This document shows positions 6,708 to 15,231 of a stretch of 34,084 bases of DNA, one piece after another. The position numbers were made by a program, and so were the translations under genes. The stretch is taken from assembly GCA_937928425.1 (NCBI GenBank), contig CALFVL010000065.1, forward strand, positions 1 through 34,084. The letters are read 5' to 3'. This stretch comes from an uncultured Verrucomicrobiales bacterium. GTDB lineage: Bacteria; Verrucomicrobiota; Verrucomicrobiia; Verrucomicrobiales; Akkermansiaceae. The notes under the pieces were generated by a model. The model was not told where the DNA came from and did not search any database. It was given only the letters and a program-made list of their open reading frames with translations. The number at the start of each line of letters is the position of its first letter. Position 1 is the stretch's first letter.

Positions 6708-8474
6708 ATGGCGAAAAACCCACAAGAAGAACGCGTTTTTCATGGCTCCCCAGTCTCACGTGGAATCGCATTTGGCCCTCTTCACGTTTCGGCACGAGGC
6801 TTCTCTGCTCCGGACGTCTATGCCATTTCAGAAGAAGAAATCCCCTTAGAGAAAGAGCGTCTGCAAGCTGCCTTCAAACGCACCCGCCAACAGCTTAGTG
6901 AGTTAAAAGAGCGGATCGATAAAATAGCAGACGGTGATGAGGGGCTCGTCTTTGAGGCTCACGGAATGGTTCTAGATGACCCTAGTCTTCTTAAAAAAGT
7001 TGAGCAGTCCATCGAGGAACGTAAACAGAATGCCGAGTACTGTTTTTACGCAATTATGCAGACCTTTTTAGAGGGAATGCGGCGAATTTCTGACCCCTAT
7101 CTTCGCGAGCGCACGATCGATATCGAGGATGTCTCCCAGCGAGTCTTACGTAATTTCCAAGCCAAGCTGGACATTCTTCTGCCTGACCACCAGCACCTCC
7201 TCGTCGCCCATGATCTGACACCCTCAGACACAGCGTCCATGGACCGCTCGAAGCTCCTCGGCTTTGTCACCGAGGCGGGCAGTGTGAACTCCCATACCGC
7301 CATCTTAGCACGTGCTTTAGGCATCCCCGCGATCGTAGGTCTTGAAAACGTCGTTTTAGAAACCACCACGCTCGCCCCAGCTATTCTAGATGGATACAGT
7401 GGTAAATTCATTATTTACCCTTCAGAGAAGACCACTGAGTATTATCAAGCGCTCGCGGCGAGAAAGAAGGAAGCTCGCGAAGATCTGGAAAAACTCCGTG
7501 ATCGGGAAAGTACGACTCTGGATGGACGGCACATCACTCTTTCCGCAAATATTGAATTCGTAGATGAACTCGATCTCGTGGCTGAAACTCGGGCCGAGGG
7601 CGTGGGGCTTTTTCGCACTGAATTCTACCTCTTAGAGTCCCGTAGGACGCGAAGTGAGGCAGATCAAACGACCACCTATACCGAACTCGCACAGAAGACA
7701 CATCCTCACCTCACGATCATTCGCACCCTCGACTCTGGCGGAGATAAACTCTCTACCGAACCGCTCACGGAGCCAGAGCCAAATCCCTTCTTAGGCTGGC
7801 GAGGTATCCGCGTCTCCCTAGATCGCCCAGAATTTTTTAAAGAACAACTCCGCGCGATTTTACGGGCAAGTGCTCACGGAAAAATCGGCCTCATGTTTCC
7901 TTTCATCTCTGGTCTGAGTGAGGTGCGTGCCTGCAAGGCCCTCATTAAAGAATGCATGGTAGAATTGGACCAAGAAGGGAGTTCCTATGATCCTAAACTC
8001 CAGATCGGGGCGATGATTGAAATCCCCTCAGCAGCACTCATCGCGGAAGAAATCGCCCGAGAAGTGGACTTCTTCTCGATCGGCACGAATGATCTTATCC
8101 AGTACACTCTCGCGGTAGATCGCATTAATAATAATGTTGCTAAGCTTTACCGCTCGTCACATCCATCTGTCATTCGTCTGATCAAAATGACCACAGATGC
8201 AGCACGAGATGCCAAAATCTGGACGGGAATTTGTGGTGAACTCGCCGCTGACCTGAATCTCACTCCCCTTCTCTTAGGTCTCGGTGTGGATGAACTCTCG
8301 GTAGGTCCACGGGAACTTCCTGCGGTGCGGAAGGCTCTCCTCTCACTCGACTATGCCAAATGCCAAAAATTAGCTCAAGAAGCTCTCAGCCTCCCCACTA
8401 GTGCTGAAGTTTTTGAACTGAGTCGTGCCGCTGCCCTAGAAGCATACGGCGATCTTATCGCGGAAAGCGAATAA
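6708..8474 (+). CDS. ptsI: PTS Enzyme I, phosphoenolpyruvate-protein phosphotransferase
   Basis: Autophosphorylates from PEP and donates the phosphate to HPr. It has 588 residues, close to the family norm of about 570-590. The HPr-binding helical region occupies the N-terminus. The active histidine is His196 in GSVNSHTAILAR. The C-terminal TIM barrel shows GVGLFRTEFYLL, the PEP/Mg site FFSIGTNDLIQYTLAVDR and the catalytic cysteine segment TGICGELAAD. It lies directly after ptsH as the second gene of the pair, with no visible terminator between. The ATG at 6708 follows a C/T-rich leader. It converges on the Rrf2-like gene with a 6-base gap. Confidence 0.96.
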   Translation: MAKNPQEERVFHGSPVSRGIAFGPLHVSARGFSAPDVYAISEEEIPLEKERLQAAFKRTRQQLSELKERIDKIADGDEGLVFEAHGMVLDDPSLLKKVEQSIEERKQNAEYCFYAIMQTFLEGMRRISDPYLRERTIDIEDVSQRVLRNFQAKLDILLPDHQHLLVAHDLTPSDTASMDRSKLLGFVTEAGSVNSHTAILARALGIPAIVGLENVVLETTTLAPAILDGYSGKFIIYPSEKTTEYYQALAARKKEAREDLEKLRDRESTTLDGRHITLSANIEFVDELDLVAETRAEGVGLFRTEFYLLESRRTRSEADQTTTYTELAQKTHPHLTIIRTLDSGGDKLSTEPLTEPEPNPFLGWRGIRVSLDRPEFFKEQLRAILRASAHGKIGLMFPFISGLSEVRACKALIKECMVELDQEGSSYDPKLQIGAMIEIPSAALIAEEIAREVDFFSIGTNDLIQYTLAVDRINNNVAKLYRSSHPSVIRLIKMTTDAARDAKIWTGICGELAADLNLTPLLLGLGVDELSVGPRELPAVRKALLSLDYAKCQKLAQEALSLPTSAEVFELSRAAALEAYGDLIAESE

Positions 8475-8480
8475 GACTTT

Positions 8481-8891
8481 TTAGATATAGAACATAGGCT
8501 CCGCACTCGTCGTCAGCGACTCTAAACTGCAGTCTGTAAGAAGCTGCCGACTACTCTGGCGGAGTTCCTCCCAAAGTTTATTTACCACGCTTCCCGATTC
8601 ACCTTGGGCCATAGGCACTTGCCCCAGGCTCTCAGGCTCTAAAGCCTCTACGATCATAAGCAGATTCACCTCTGAAGGTGGGCAGCTAAGACGCCAACCC
8701 CCAGTTTTACCCCGCCGACTGGTCACCAAACCAGTCCGCTTTAACTCGTGGAGAATTTGAGCTAAAAAACTAGGTGGTATCGCCTCGCTCTCTGCAATAT
8801 CATCAGAGCGAACGACCGACTGACCGTCATGCTTACGCGCTAAGTGCACCATGGCGCGGCTCGCGTAGTCCAATTTTTGGGAAATCCTCAC
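8481..8891 (-). CDS. Rrf2-family transcriptional regulator, CymR-like (no Fe-S cysteines)
   Basis: Winged-helix DNA-binding regulator. From GTG at 8891 the protein begins VRISQKLDYASRAMVHLA, which matches the usual Rrf2 start, and has 136 residues. A GTG at 8915 would add 8 residues and overlap cysE. The helix-turn-helix lies around SDDIAESEAIPPSFLAQILHELK split over two helices, and the wing is at RRGKTGGWRL. The three spaced cysteines that bind an Fe-S cluster in IscR/NsrR are absent, as in CymR, which senses cysteine status with the help of CysK. Its head-to-head position with cysE supports a role in sulfur/cysteine control. The regulator-target link is inferred. Confidence 0.82.
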   Translation of the reverse strand: MRISQKLDYASRAMVHLARKHDGQSVVRSDDIAESEAIPPSFLAQILHELKRTGLVTSRRGKTGGWRLSCPPSEVNLLMIVEALEPESLGQVPMAQGESGSVVNKLWEELRQSSRQLLTDCSLESLTTSAEPMFYI

Positions 8892-8893
8892 TG

Positions 8894-9751
8894 ATGAAAG
8901 ATCAACACATTCCACCTGAAAACACCAGTCCCGAGAGCAGTTACCTCTGCGTCGAGGGGAAGCCTGATCTCCCTAAGGTATGGGCCGCTATCCGCCAAGA
9001 AGCAGTCCGGGTCCAGCAGGACGAAGGACGTCTAAACTCGTTAGTGGATGATGTTTTTCTCTCTCGCGACTCACTTGCCTGCTCCATCGCTGCTCGTCTT
9101 TCCCGTAAACTAGCCCGTGAGGACATGCCCCGTGATGAACTCCATCCTCTCTTGCAAGAGATTCTCCTCCAGCATCCTGAACTCTCTGCCAGTATGGCTT
9201 CTGATCTCATCGCAATTGATGAGCGTGATCCCGCTTGCCACTCTCTCATGCACCCACTTCTCCACTATAAAGGCTTCATGGCGATTTCGACTTACCGTCT
9301 GAGCCACCAGCTTTGGAAGAATAAACGTCGTGACTTAGCCTGCTACTTCCAGAGTCTCTCGTCAGAAGTTTTCGGAGTTGATATTCACCCCGCCGCGCGC
9401 CTCGGGTGTGGCATTTTCCTAGATCATGCCACTAGTCTGGTGATAGGTGAGACCTCCATCGTAGAAGATAACGTCTCGATCCTTCATGAAGTGACGCTCG
9501 GAGGCACGGGGAAAACATCAGGGAATCGCCACCCCATCATCCGTTCCGGAGTGCTCATCGGTGCTGGGGCTAAAATTTTAGGACGGGTAGAAATCGGGCG
9601 AGGCGCCAAGATCGGAGCAGGGAGTGTGGTCCTTACAGATGTCGCTCCCCACAAGACCGTAGCCGGCGTCCCTGCGATTGTCGTGGGCACAAGTCCTTCT
9701 GAAAACCCAGCGGCGGCGATGGACCAGAGTCTCTATTGCTCAGGAATTTAA
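8894..9751 (+). CDS. cysE: Serine O-acetyltransferase CysE
   Basis: Acetylates serine to O-acetylserine, the first step of cysteine synthesis. From ATG at 8894 it has 285 residues. The helical N-terminal domain aligns with the E. coli enzyme (DLPKVWAAIRQEA). The left-handed beta-helix carries VDIHPAARLG, LDHATSLVIGE, VTLGGTGK, IGAGAKILG and KIGAGSVVLTDV. The C-terminus ends in ...YCSGI. A terminal Ile is the residue other SATs insert in the CysK active site to form the cysteine synthase complex. The start codon is two bases from the divergent Rrf2 start, leaving no intergenic promoter space. Longer upstream frames are antisense to the regulator. Confidence 0.94.
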   Translation: MKDQHIPPENTSPESSYLCVEGKPDLPKVWAAIRQEAVRVQQDEGRLNSLVDDVFLSRDSLACSIAARLSRKLAREDMPRDELHPLLQEILLQHPELSASMASDLIAIDERDPACHSLMHPLLHYKGFMAISTYRLSHQLWKNKRRDLACYFQSLSSEVFGVDIHPAARLGCGIFLDHATSLVIGETSIVEDNVSILHEVTLGGTGKTSGNRHPIIRSGVLIGAGAKILGRVEIGRGAKIGAGSVVLTDVAPHKTVAGVPAIVVGTSPSENPAAAMDQSLYCSGI

Positions 9752-9837
9752 TGGGAACATCTTGGGTACTTGCCAAGGGATGCGTTTCTCGCTTGATTAG
9801 TAGATAGCTCAACGAGAGTTCGGAATACGAAAAAATC

Positions 9838-11238
9838 ATGTCAGAATTGAAAGAAGTCAAAGAGATCTCCGAAGATGAATTGCCAGCCTCACTGAAAGAT
9901 CACTGGAAGAACGCCAAGGCCAGTGTGGAGCGTAATAATGCAGGGTATGCGATCAAGTTTCTCCAGGCCATTCTTAAAGAGGAACCCGGATTCGTAAACG
10001 CTCGGAAACTCCTTCGCCAAGCCGAAATTAATGAAACTGGAGCGAGTCCCGGATCGAGTAAAAAAGGACTCTTTGGAGGCGCCAGTGGCGGAAGTTTCCT
10101 CCGACAGGCTAAAAAAGATGCTCCTGCCGCCCTGGTCGCACTTGAAAAAGAGCTCGAAAAGGATCCATTTAATATCTCCCTGAACGAGGCACTCCATGAC
10201 ATAGCCCTCCGCCTAAATCTTCTCAGCACCTCATCATTTGCTCTGGAAACCGCCCGTAAGGGAAACCCTGAGAATACGAAGGTGGCTCATAAACTCGCCC
10301 AGTTTTATGTCGCCCGGGACATGCACTCAGAAGCCTCCATAGTCTACCGCGATATTGTCAAAACCGACCCCGGTGATGGCGAGGCAGTTAAAGGAGAAAA
10401 GGACTGCTCAGCTAAGGCTTCAATGCAGCAGAACCGTATGTCTGAAAACACCAGCTTTAAGGATATGGTGAAGAGTGATGAGGCGGCAGAACTAGAAAAA
10501 GCATCACGGACCTCACTCACTAAAGAACAGCTTGCCGAGAGAGCAGAGGAACTCCTCGTCCAGTATGGACAGGATCAAAATAACCTCGTAGTTGTCAAAC
10601 AACTCGCCTCGACTTACGAGCAGCTCGAAGACTGGGATAACTCAAACCAATTTTATAGCTGGGCCTACGAACTCTCCGGCGGCGACGTAGCCCTAAAAAA
10701 CAAGGCAAACGAGATTAAAGACAGGGCCGCTGAAAAATACATCAAGGATGTCGAAGCTGCTGCTGCGGCCGATCCAGAGAACGCTGAACTGCAAGCTCAG
10801 CTCTTAGAAATCCAGCAAGCCCGTATCGCGGAACGCCTAGAGGAATGTAAAGTCCGAGTGGAACAGAACCCCACCGATCCGAAAATGCGCTACGACTTAG
10901 GTCATGCTTACTATGACGCCGGTGACTTTAGTGAGGCCATCCCGCATCTTCAGCAAGCCACCCGTAATCCGCACATCCGCACTAAAGTCCTCCTCCTCCT
11001 CGGAAGGACCTTTGACGCCAAGGGCATGACTGACCTCTCGATCAAGCAGCTGAAAGACGCTAATGATGAACTCACCCAGATGGATAATACCAAGAAAGAA
11101 ATCCTCTACGAACTGGGAGTGATCTACGCCAAGGCTGAGAAGAAAGAAGAGGCCCTAGAGTGCTTTAAGCAAATCTACGAGATCGACTACGGATACCGCG
11201 ATGTAGCAGCCAGAGTGGAGGGCTCATATCAAGGATAG
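9838..11238 (+). CDS. TPR-repeat protein, function unknown
   Basis: A 466-residue soluble protein with no signal peptide or membrane segment. It is built of tetratricopeptide-like helical hairpins: an N-terminal pair (about 20-60), a Gly/Ser-rich linker near 65-90 (GSSKKGLFGGASGGSF), a middle set (about 95-185) and a C-terminal set (about 235-465) with typical TPR patterns such as LASTYEQLEDWDNSNQFYSW, LGHAYYDAGDFSEAIPHL and LGVIYAKAEKKEEALECF. A Lys/Glu-rich helical stretch lies between the sets. Such proteins are usually scaffolds. No partner can be named from context. The ATG at 9838 follows an A-rich leader. A strong terminator ends the unit. Confidence 0.85.
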   Translation: MSELKEVKEISEDELPASLKDHWKNAKASVERNNAGYAIKFLQAILKEEPGFVNARKLLRQAEINETGASPGSSKKGLFGGASGGSFLRQAKKDAPAALVALEKELEKDPFNISLNEALHDIALRLNLLSTSSFALETARKGNPENTKVAHKLAQFYVARDMHSEASIVYRDIVKTDPGDGEAVKGEKDCSAKASMQQNRMSENTSFKDMVKSDEAAELEKASRTSLTKEQLAERAEELLVQYGQDQNNLVVVKQLASTYEQLEDWDNSNQFYSWAYELSGGDVALKNKANEIKDRAAEKYIKDVEAAAAADPENAELQAQLLEIQQARIAERLEECKVRVEQNPTDPKMRYDLGHAYYDAGDFSEAIPHLQQATRNPHIRTKVLLLLGRTFDAKGMTDLSIKQLKDANDELTQMDNTKKEILYELGVIYAKAEKKEEALECFKQIYEIDYGYRDVAARVEGSYQG

Positions 11239-11261
11239 GAAAAGCCTCTCTTCCCCTTTCA

Positions 11262-11297
11262 AAATACCGTATAGGAAGTCCTATGCGGTATTTTTTT
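11262..11297 (+). terminator. Intrinsic terminator after the TPR gene
   Basis: A 14-base stem, AAATACCGTATAGG paired with CCTATGCGGTATTT with one G-T pair, closes a 4-base loop (AAGT) and is followed by a run of Ts to 11297. It starts 24 bases after the stop codon. The A-rich 5' arm means it may also work for the converging thrC transcript. Confidence 0.9.
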
Positions 11298-11320
11298 AGG
11301 GCCGCCTCTTCTTAGAGTAG

Positions 11321-12628
11321 CTAAGCGATCGTCTCTAGCCACTGGTGGAAGGATTCCTCCTCAGGCCCCATAGGAATGGCTATCTTCTCACGCTGTGCGA
11401 GACAGGCCAGTCGCTCAGGGATCTCGATCGCAGCTTTTCCTAACTCTTCCTCCATCACATCAAGAAACTTGGATGGATGAGCGGTCTCTAAAACGATGGT
11501 GTGATCTTCAGGATGAGTCTCACGCCACTCTTCTGCGGCGAGCCAGCCGACAGCCCCGTGAGGCTCCAGAATATACTTTGTTTCCTGATAAATCCGGCGG
11601 ATCGTCTCGCGGGTCCGTTCATCTCCATAAGAGTGAGCCGCCACTCTGGCCTTCATCGCCGACCATTCATTCCCAAAAATATGCTCCATCCGCGCAAAGT
11701 TACTGGGAGCCCCCACATCCATAGCGTTAGAAATCGTAGCAATACTCGGCCGAGGGCGATATTCACCCTCGCGAAGATACTCAGGGACGACATCATTCTG
11801 ATTCGTAGCTGCTACGAAGTGCTTCACCTTAAGCCCTAACTTTTCAGCCAATAGACCCGCAGTGAGATTACCAAAATTTCCACTAGGCACCACAAAAGTC
11901 GCTTGAGCACCCTCGGGGAGACCTTTGGCCGCCTCGAAGTAGTAAAAACTCTGAGGAACAAGGCGTGAGATATTGATCGAATTCGCAGAAGTGAGGTTAA
12001 GGCGCTCAGACATTTCACGCTTTAAGAAGGCGGACTTCACCAGCCTCTGACAATCATCGAAAGTCCCGTCCACCTCTAGAGCCATGATATTCTTACCTAG
12101 AGTAGTGAGCTGCTTTTCTTGTAAATCACTCACTTTCCCCTTCGGATATAAGATGATAACTCGAGTTCCCTCCACCGCATGAAATGCACTCGCCACGGCC
12201 CCGCCCGTATCACCACTTGTCGCGACTAAAACCGTAAGTAGACCCTCATCTTCACGAGTCAGCCAGCGCATTAACCGAGCCATGAAACGCGCCCCGAAAT
12301 CTTTAAAAGCGAGAGTAGGACCATGGAAAAGCTCTAAGACAGACTCCCTCTCACGCAGCTGAATGAGTGGAGCTGGGAAGTTCGCCGACTCATGGACGAT
12401 CTTTTCTAACTCCTCGGCTGGAATGCTCTCTTTAAAGACGGCCTTAGCCACTTCCACCCCGATTTCTGCCAGCGACATATCACGCCAATTTTTCCAAAAC
12501 CCCTCGCTCAGCGGAGCGAGAGACTCAGGCATATACAGCCCATTATCGGCAGGCAGTGAACGGAGAACCGCCTCCTTAACATCCACAAAATGCCCAGGAG
12601 TCTTGGTGCTAAAAAATCGTTGAGACAT
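11321..12628 (-). CDS. thrC: Threonine synthase
   Basis: PLP enzyme converting O-phosphohomoserine to threonine. It has 435 residues and is of the ThrC type with the longer N-terminal domain: the start MSQRFFSTK, NGLYMPE (29-35), the PLP lysine K109 in LAFKDFGARF, the SGDTGGAV phosphate-binding loop, TSANSINISRL, the VPSGNFGN loop and EPHGAVGW. All catalytic elements look intact. It follows thrB by 4 bases, so the last two steps of threonine synthesis are translationally linked. The other threonine-pathway genes are not in the window. The leader before the ATG is A/T-rich with no ribosome-binding sequence. Confidence 0.95.
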   Translation of the reverse strand: MSQRFFSTKTPGHFVDVKEAVLRSLPADNGLYMPESLAPLSEGFWKNWRDMSLAEIGVEVAKAVFKESIPAEELEKIVHESANFPAPLIQLRERESVLELFHGPTLAFKDFGARFMARLMRWLTREDEGLLTVLVATSGDTGGAVASAFHAVEGTRVIILYPKGKVSDLQEKQLTTLGKNIMALEVDGTFDDCQRLVKSAFLKREMSERLNLTSANSINISRLVPQSFYYFEAAKGLPEGAQATFVVPSGNFGNLTAGLLAEKLGLKVKHFVAATNQNDVVPEYLREGEYRPRPSIATISNAMDVGAPSNFARMEHIFGNEWSAMKARVAAHSYGDERTRETIRRIYQETKYILEPHGAVGWLAAEEWRETHPEDHTIVLETAHPSKFLDVMEEELGKAAIEIPERLACLAQREKIAIPMGPEEESFHQWLETIA

Positions 12629-12632
12629 GGAT

Positions 12633-13586
12633 TTAAAATTCGGAGACCACTTGCACTCCGTTTTGGTTAATTTTGGAAACGTAAACTTGGTTCCCTAGCT
12701 CCACATTCGCGAAGGCACCAGAAACTGCGACTCCCACTTTCCGAGCAGACTCCTCTCCCTCACAGAGAGCAAAAACACTCGGACCAGCTCCCGAAATACT
12801 AAAGCCGAGAGCTCCCGCAGACATCGCAGCCCGCTTTGCTTGGTAAAATTCTGGGATCAGTTTTTGGCGCTTCGGCTCGGCAATCACATCGTGCACTGAG
12901 CGGCTGATCATCCCGTAATCTTCTTGGATCAGGCCGCAAATAAGACCACCCAAGTTTCCAACTTGCTGCGTGACATCGGCGAGCGGAATTTCCTTCGGCA
13001 GGATGTCACGCGCGACCTTAGTAAGGATTTCGATATCTGGATGCACTACGGCAGCCCAGAGATTTTCCGGCACCGGGAGTTGTGCAATGTCCAGCTCCTG
13101 ATTATCGCGAATAAAGACCATTCCCCCCAGCAGACATGGGCCGACATTATCAGCGTGCCACGCTCCATCAGCACTTGCCTCCCCGGTCATGGCGTAGGGA
13201 AGAAGCTGCTTCTTTGTGAGCGGTTCCCCCAGAAGCTGATTCATGGCATAAGCACCTGCCACCGCACTCGCGGCGCTAGATCCTAAGCCGCTTCCAAAGG
13301 GCATTTTCTTATGGATCTCCATCTCGATCCCTAAGTCCAATTTCCCCAAATGTTTCAAGAGATCTAAAGCAGCCACTCCGGCAGTGTTCTTCTCCGCCTC
13401 CAAGGGTAACTTACCATCATCTCCTGTGATCTTAGTAATACGTAAGCCCACCTCTGTGCTAAAGCGAGCTACGACTTCATCACCAGGTTTATCAATCGCA
13501 AAGCCTAAGACATCATAACCGCACGCTACATTCGCCACGGTCGCAGGAGCAAAAACGCGCACTTCCTTAGGCCCATCCATCTTCAT
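12633..13586 (-). CDS. thrB: Homoserine kinase
   Basis: GHMP-superfamily kinase that phosphorylates homoserine, giving the substrate of the adjacent threonine synthase. It has 317 residues with the three GHMP motifs: VFAPATVANVACGYDVLGFA at the start, the ATP loop PFGSGLGSSAAS (96-107) and the late Gly-rich SISGAGPSVFAL. Size and motif order are normal. The ATG at 13586 is followed by a second ATG two codons on (13580), and either could be used. It is the first gene of thrB-thrC. The 105-base gap to the divergent M50 gene must hold both promoters; I could not pick a convincing one. Confidence 0.95.
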   Translation of the reverse strand: MKMDGPKEVRVFAPATVANVACGYDVLGFAIDKPGDEVVARFSTEVGLRITKITGDDGKLPLEAEKNTAGVAALDLLKHLGKLDLGIEMEIHKKMPFGSGLGSSAASAVAGAYAMNQLLGEPLTKKQLLPYAMTGEASADGAWHADNVGPCLLGGMVFIRDNQELDIAQLPVPENLWAAVVHPDIEILTKVARDILPKEIPLADVTQQVGNLGGLICGLIQEDYGMISRSVHDVIAEPKRQKLIPEFYQAKRAAMSAGALGFSISGAGPSVFALCEGEESARKVGVAVSGAFANVELGNQVYVSKINQNGVQVVSEF

Positions 13587-13691
13587 CTAAGGCAGTCGGT
13601 AGCAGAGCTCCCCCATTCTAGCAATCCCTACCTTCCGCGTCTTAAAAGCTTTTGTTTGCCACGCCTCTTCACTGCACCCTAGATTCGCGAC

Positions 13692-14402
13692 GTGCTAGAT
13701 TTTACGCTCTTCAAAATTCCTGTCCGAGTAGAGCCCTTGTTTTGGCTGAGCGGTTTCTTACTCGGTGGCGGCCTCTCCGGCTCACTAGATCGCGCCGTCC
13801 TCATCAGTATTTTACTGTGGATGCTCATCCTCTTCATCTCCATTCTTGTGCATGAATTTGGCCATGCCCTCGTGAGCCGGAAACTCACTGGAGTAACCCC
13901 AAGTGTGAAGCTCTGGGCCATGGGCGGCTTAGCCTATCCTAACACCCAGCTCACCCGCCAACAGAGCTTCTGGGTCACCTGGGCAGGCCCCCTTGCTGGT
14001 CTCGCTTTCTTTGCCCTTACCACTCTCACGTGCTGCCTCGTCTATGGATTTCCCGGCGGGAGTAATGTCATCTCCTTCCTCATGCTTCCCCGTGACAATA
14101 TCACCCCAGCAGGAGCACTCGCCTTCCAAGCGATGGATCCAGTCACCTTTGACATCCTCCGCGCCCTCGTTTTTATCAATTTCTGGTGGAGCCTCGTGAA
14201 TCTTCTCCCCGTCTTTCCTCTCGACGGGGGGCAAATTTACGCAGCGGTAGAAAGCTCTCAAAAAAAGGTCTTCCAAGTCGGAATGGTCGTAGGGATTCTC
14301 GTGGCCATCGTAGCGTTCTTCCAATTCCAGCTGATCTTCGCCAGCCTGCTCTTCGCTTACCTCGCCTTCCAGAACTACCAGCGACTTCAGCAACTAGGCT
14401 AA
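13692..14402 (+). CDS. M50-family membrane zinc metalloprotease
   Basis: Polytopic site-2-protease-like enzyme, 236 residues with about 5-6 membrane segments. The zinc motif HEFGHAL places H54, E55 and H58 inside the membrane, and the third ligand is D178 in NLLPVFPLDGGQ, the conserved NxxPxxPLDGG motif. There is no PDZ or CBS domain, so it belongs to the short, PDZ-less group. The substrate is unknown; family members cut membrane-bound regulators. The start is GTG at 13692, with no Shine-Dalgarno. It is divergent from thrB and converges with the TauE/SafE gene (11 bases between). Confidence 0.88.
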   Translation: MLDFTLFKIPVRVEPLFWLSGFLLGGGLSGSLDRAVLISILLWMLILFISILVHEFGHALVSRKLTGVTPSVKLWAMGGLAYPNTQLTRQQSFWVTWAGPLAGLAFFALTTLTCCLVYGFPGGSNVISFLMLPRDNITPAGALAFQAMDPVTFDILRALVFINFWWSLVNLLPVFPLDGGQIYAAVESSQKKVFQVGMVVGILVAIVAFFQFQLIFASLLFAYLAFQNYQRLQQLG

Positions 14403-14413
14403 TGATCTTCTCC

Positions 14414-15181
14414 CTAAGATCCTAAAAGGAGCCTCAGTCCGGCGAAGACCGCAAAACCCACGACCATCCACTCAAAGACTCTTTGAGAAATGAGTTGGAG
14501 AAGAAACCGGCCACAGAAGACCCCCAGTAAAATCATCGGGACTAATTTAAGATTCAGTAAAAGACTCTCCCCAGTCGTGTAACTTAAGCCTCCCATAAAA
14601 GGGAGTTTGATAAGGTTGATGAGCAAGAAGAAGCGAGCCCCTATCCCGATCAGTTCCATTTTAGGAAGCCTCTTAGCTAGGAAGTAGAGTTGAAAAACTG
14701 GTCCTGCCGCATTCGCAATCGTCGTCGCCACCCCAGCAAAGGCCCCCGCAGCCAGCCCGAAGCCCCTTGAATCTGCCAAGCGTGTAAACAAGCTAGGCGC
14801 AAAATTTCTCAAAAGTTGTAGCGCGACCATCGTCAAAATGAGTGCCCCAATCACCGGCTTAGCCCACTCTTCAGGCATCTGCCTTAACAAGAAAAAACCC
14901 AATAGCATCCCTAGGAGAGCCGGTGGTAAAAGCCGCCATACTGGGGCCCAAGAGGCATACTTCCGGAACATCGGGTACACGCTGACATCCGCCACGATTA
15001 ACATCGGTAACAAGACGCCGACTGAAGCTTTCCCAAAAAGCTCTGCCATAATAAAAACAGCAATCAGCCCGAGTCCTGAAAACCCAGCCTTCCCTAAACC
15101 CACGCACAGCCCAGCTAGACAGACGAGGATCCAGCCGGAGACACTATCAATCACGCCCCCGTTCTCTTCCAGATTAGCCAC
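14414..15181 (-). CDS. TauE/SafE-family membrane transporter
   Basis: A 255-residue integral membrane protein with about 7-8 hydrophobic segments. It shows the family repeat pattern: an N-terminal GLCVGLGKAGFSGLGLIAV half and a second half with GAFAGVATTIANAAGPVFQLYF, the typical GxxxGxxxxxxxxxGP signature of this family. Known relatives export sulfite, sulfoacetate or other organosulfonates, but the substrate cannot be read from sequence. The start is GTG at 15181. It is divergent from the hydrolase gene, whose start lies 50 bases away. No sulfonate-metabolism gene is nearby. Confidence 0.85.
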   Translation of the reverse strand: MANLEENGGVIDSVSGWILVCLAGLCVGLGKAGFSGLGLIAVFIMAELFGKASVGVLLPMLIVADVSVYPMFRKYASWAPVWRLLPPALLGMLLGFFLLRQMPEEWAKPVIGALILTMVALQLLRNFAPSLFTRLADSRGFGLAAGAFAGVATTIANAAGPVFQLYFLAKRLPKMELIGIGARFFLLINLIKLPFMGGLSYTTGESLLLNLKLVPMILLGVFCGRFLLQLISQRVFEWMVVGFAVFAGLRLLLGS

Positions 15182-15231
15182 CGACTCAAGGAGCCTTTCC
15201 TTCTGAACTGATATTCGCTACATCTCGTCCC

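Noticed and set aside
9752-9837. Hairpin around CTTGG...CCAAG after cysE as a terminator
   Set aside because: The stem is short and bulged and no T-run follows.
13651-13660. AAAAGCTTTT palindrome between thrB and the M50 gene as an operator
   Set aside because: Short A/T palindrome that is common by chance, with no supporting second copy.
13929-14393. Long acidic minus-strand frame (154 codons)
   Set aside because: It is the shadow of the M50 protease gene, whose motifs are clear. Codon use and composition are unnatural.
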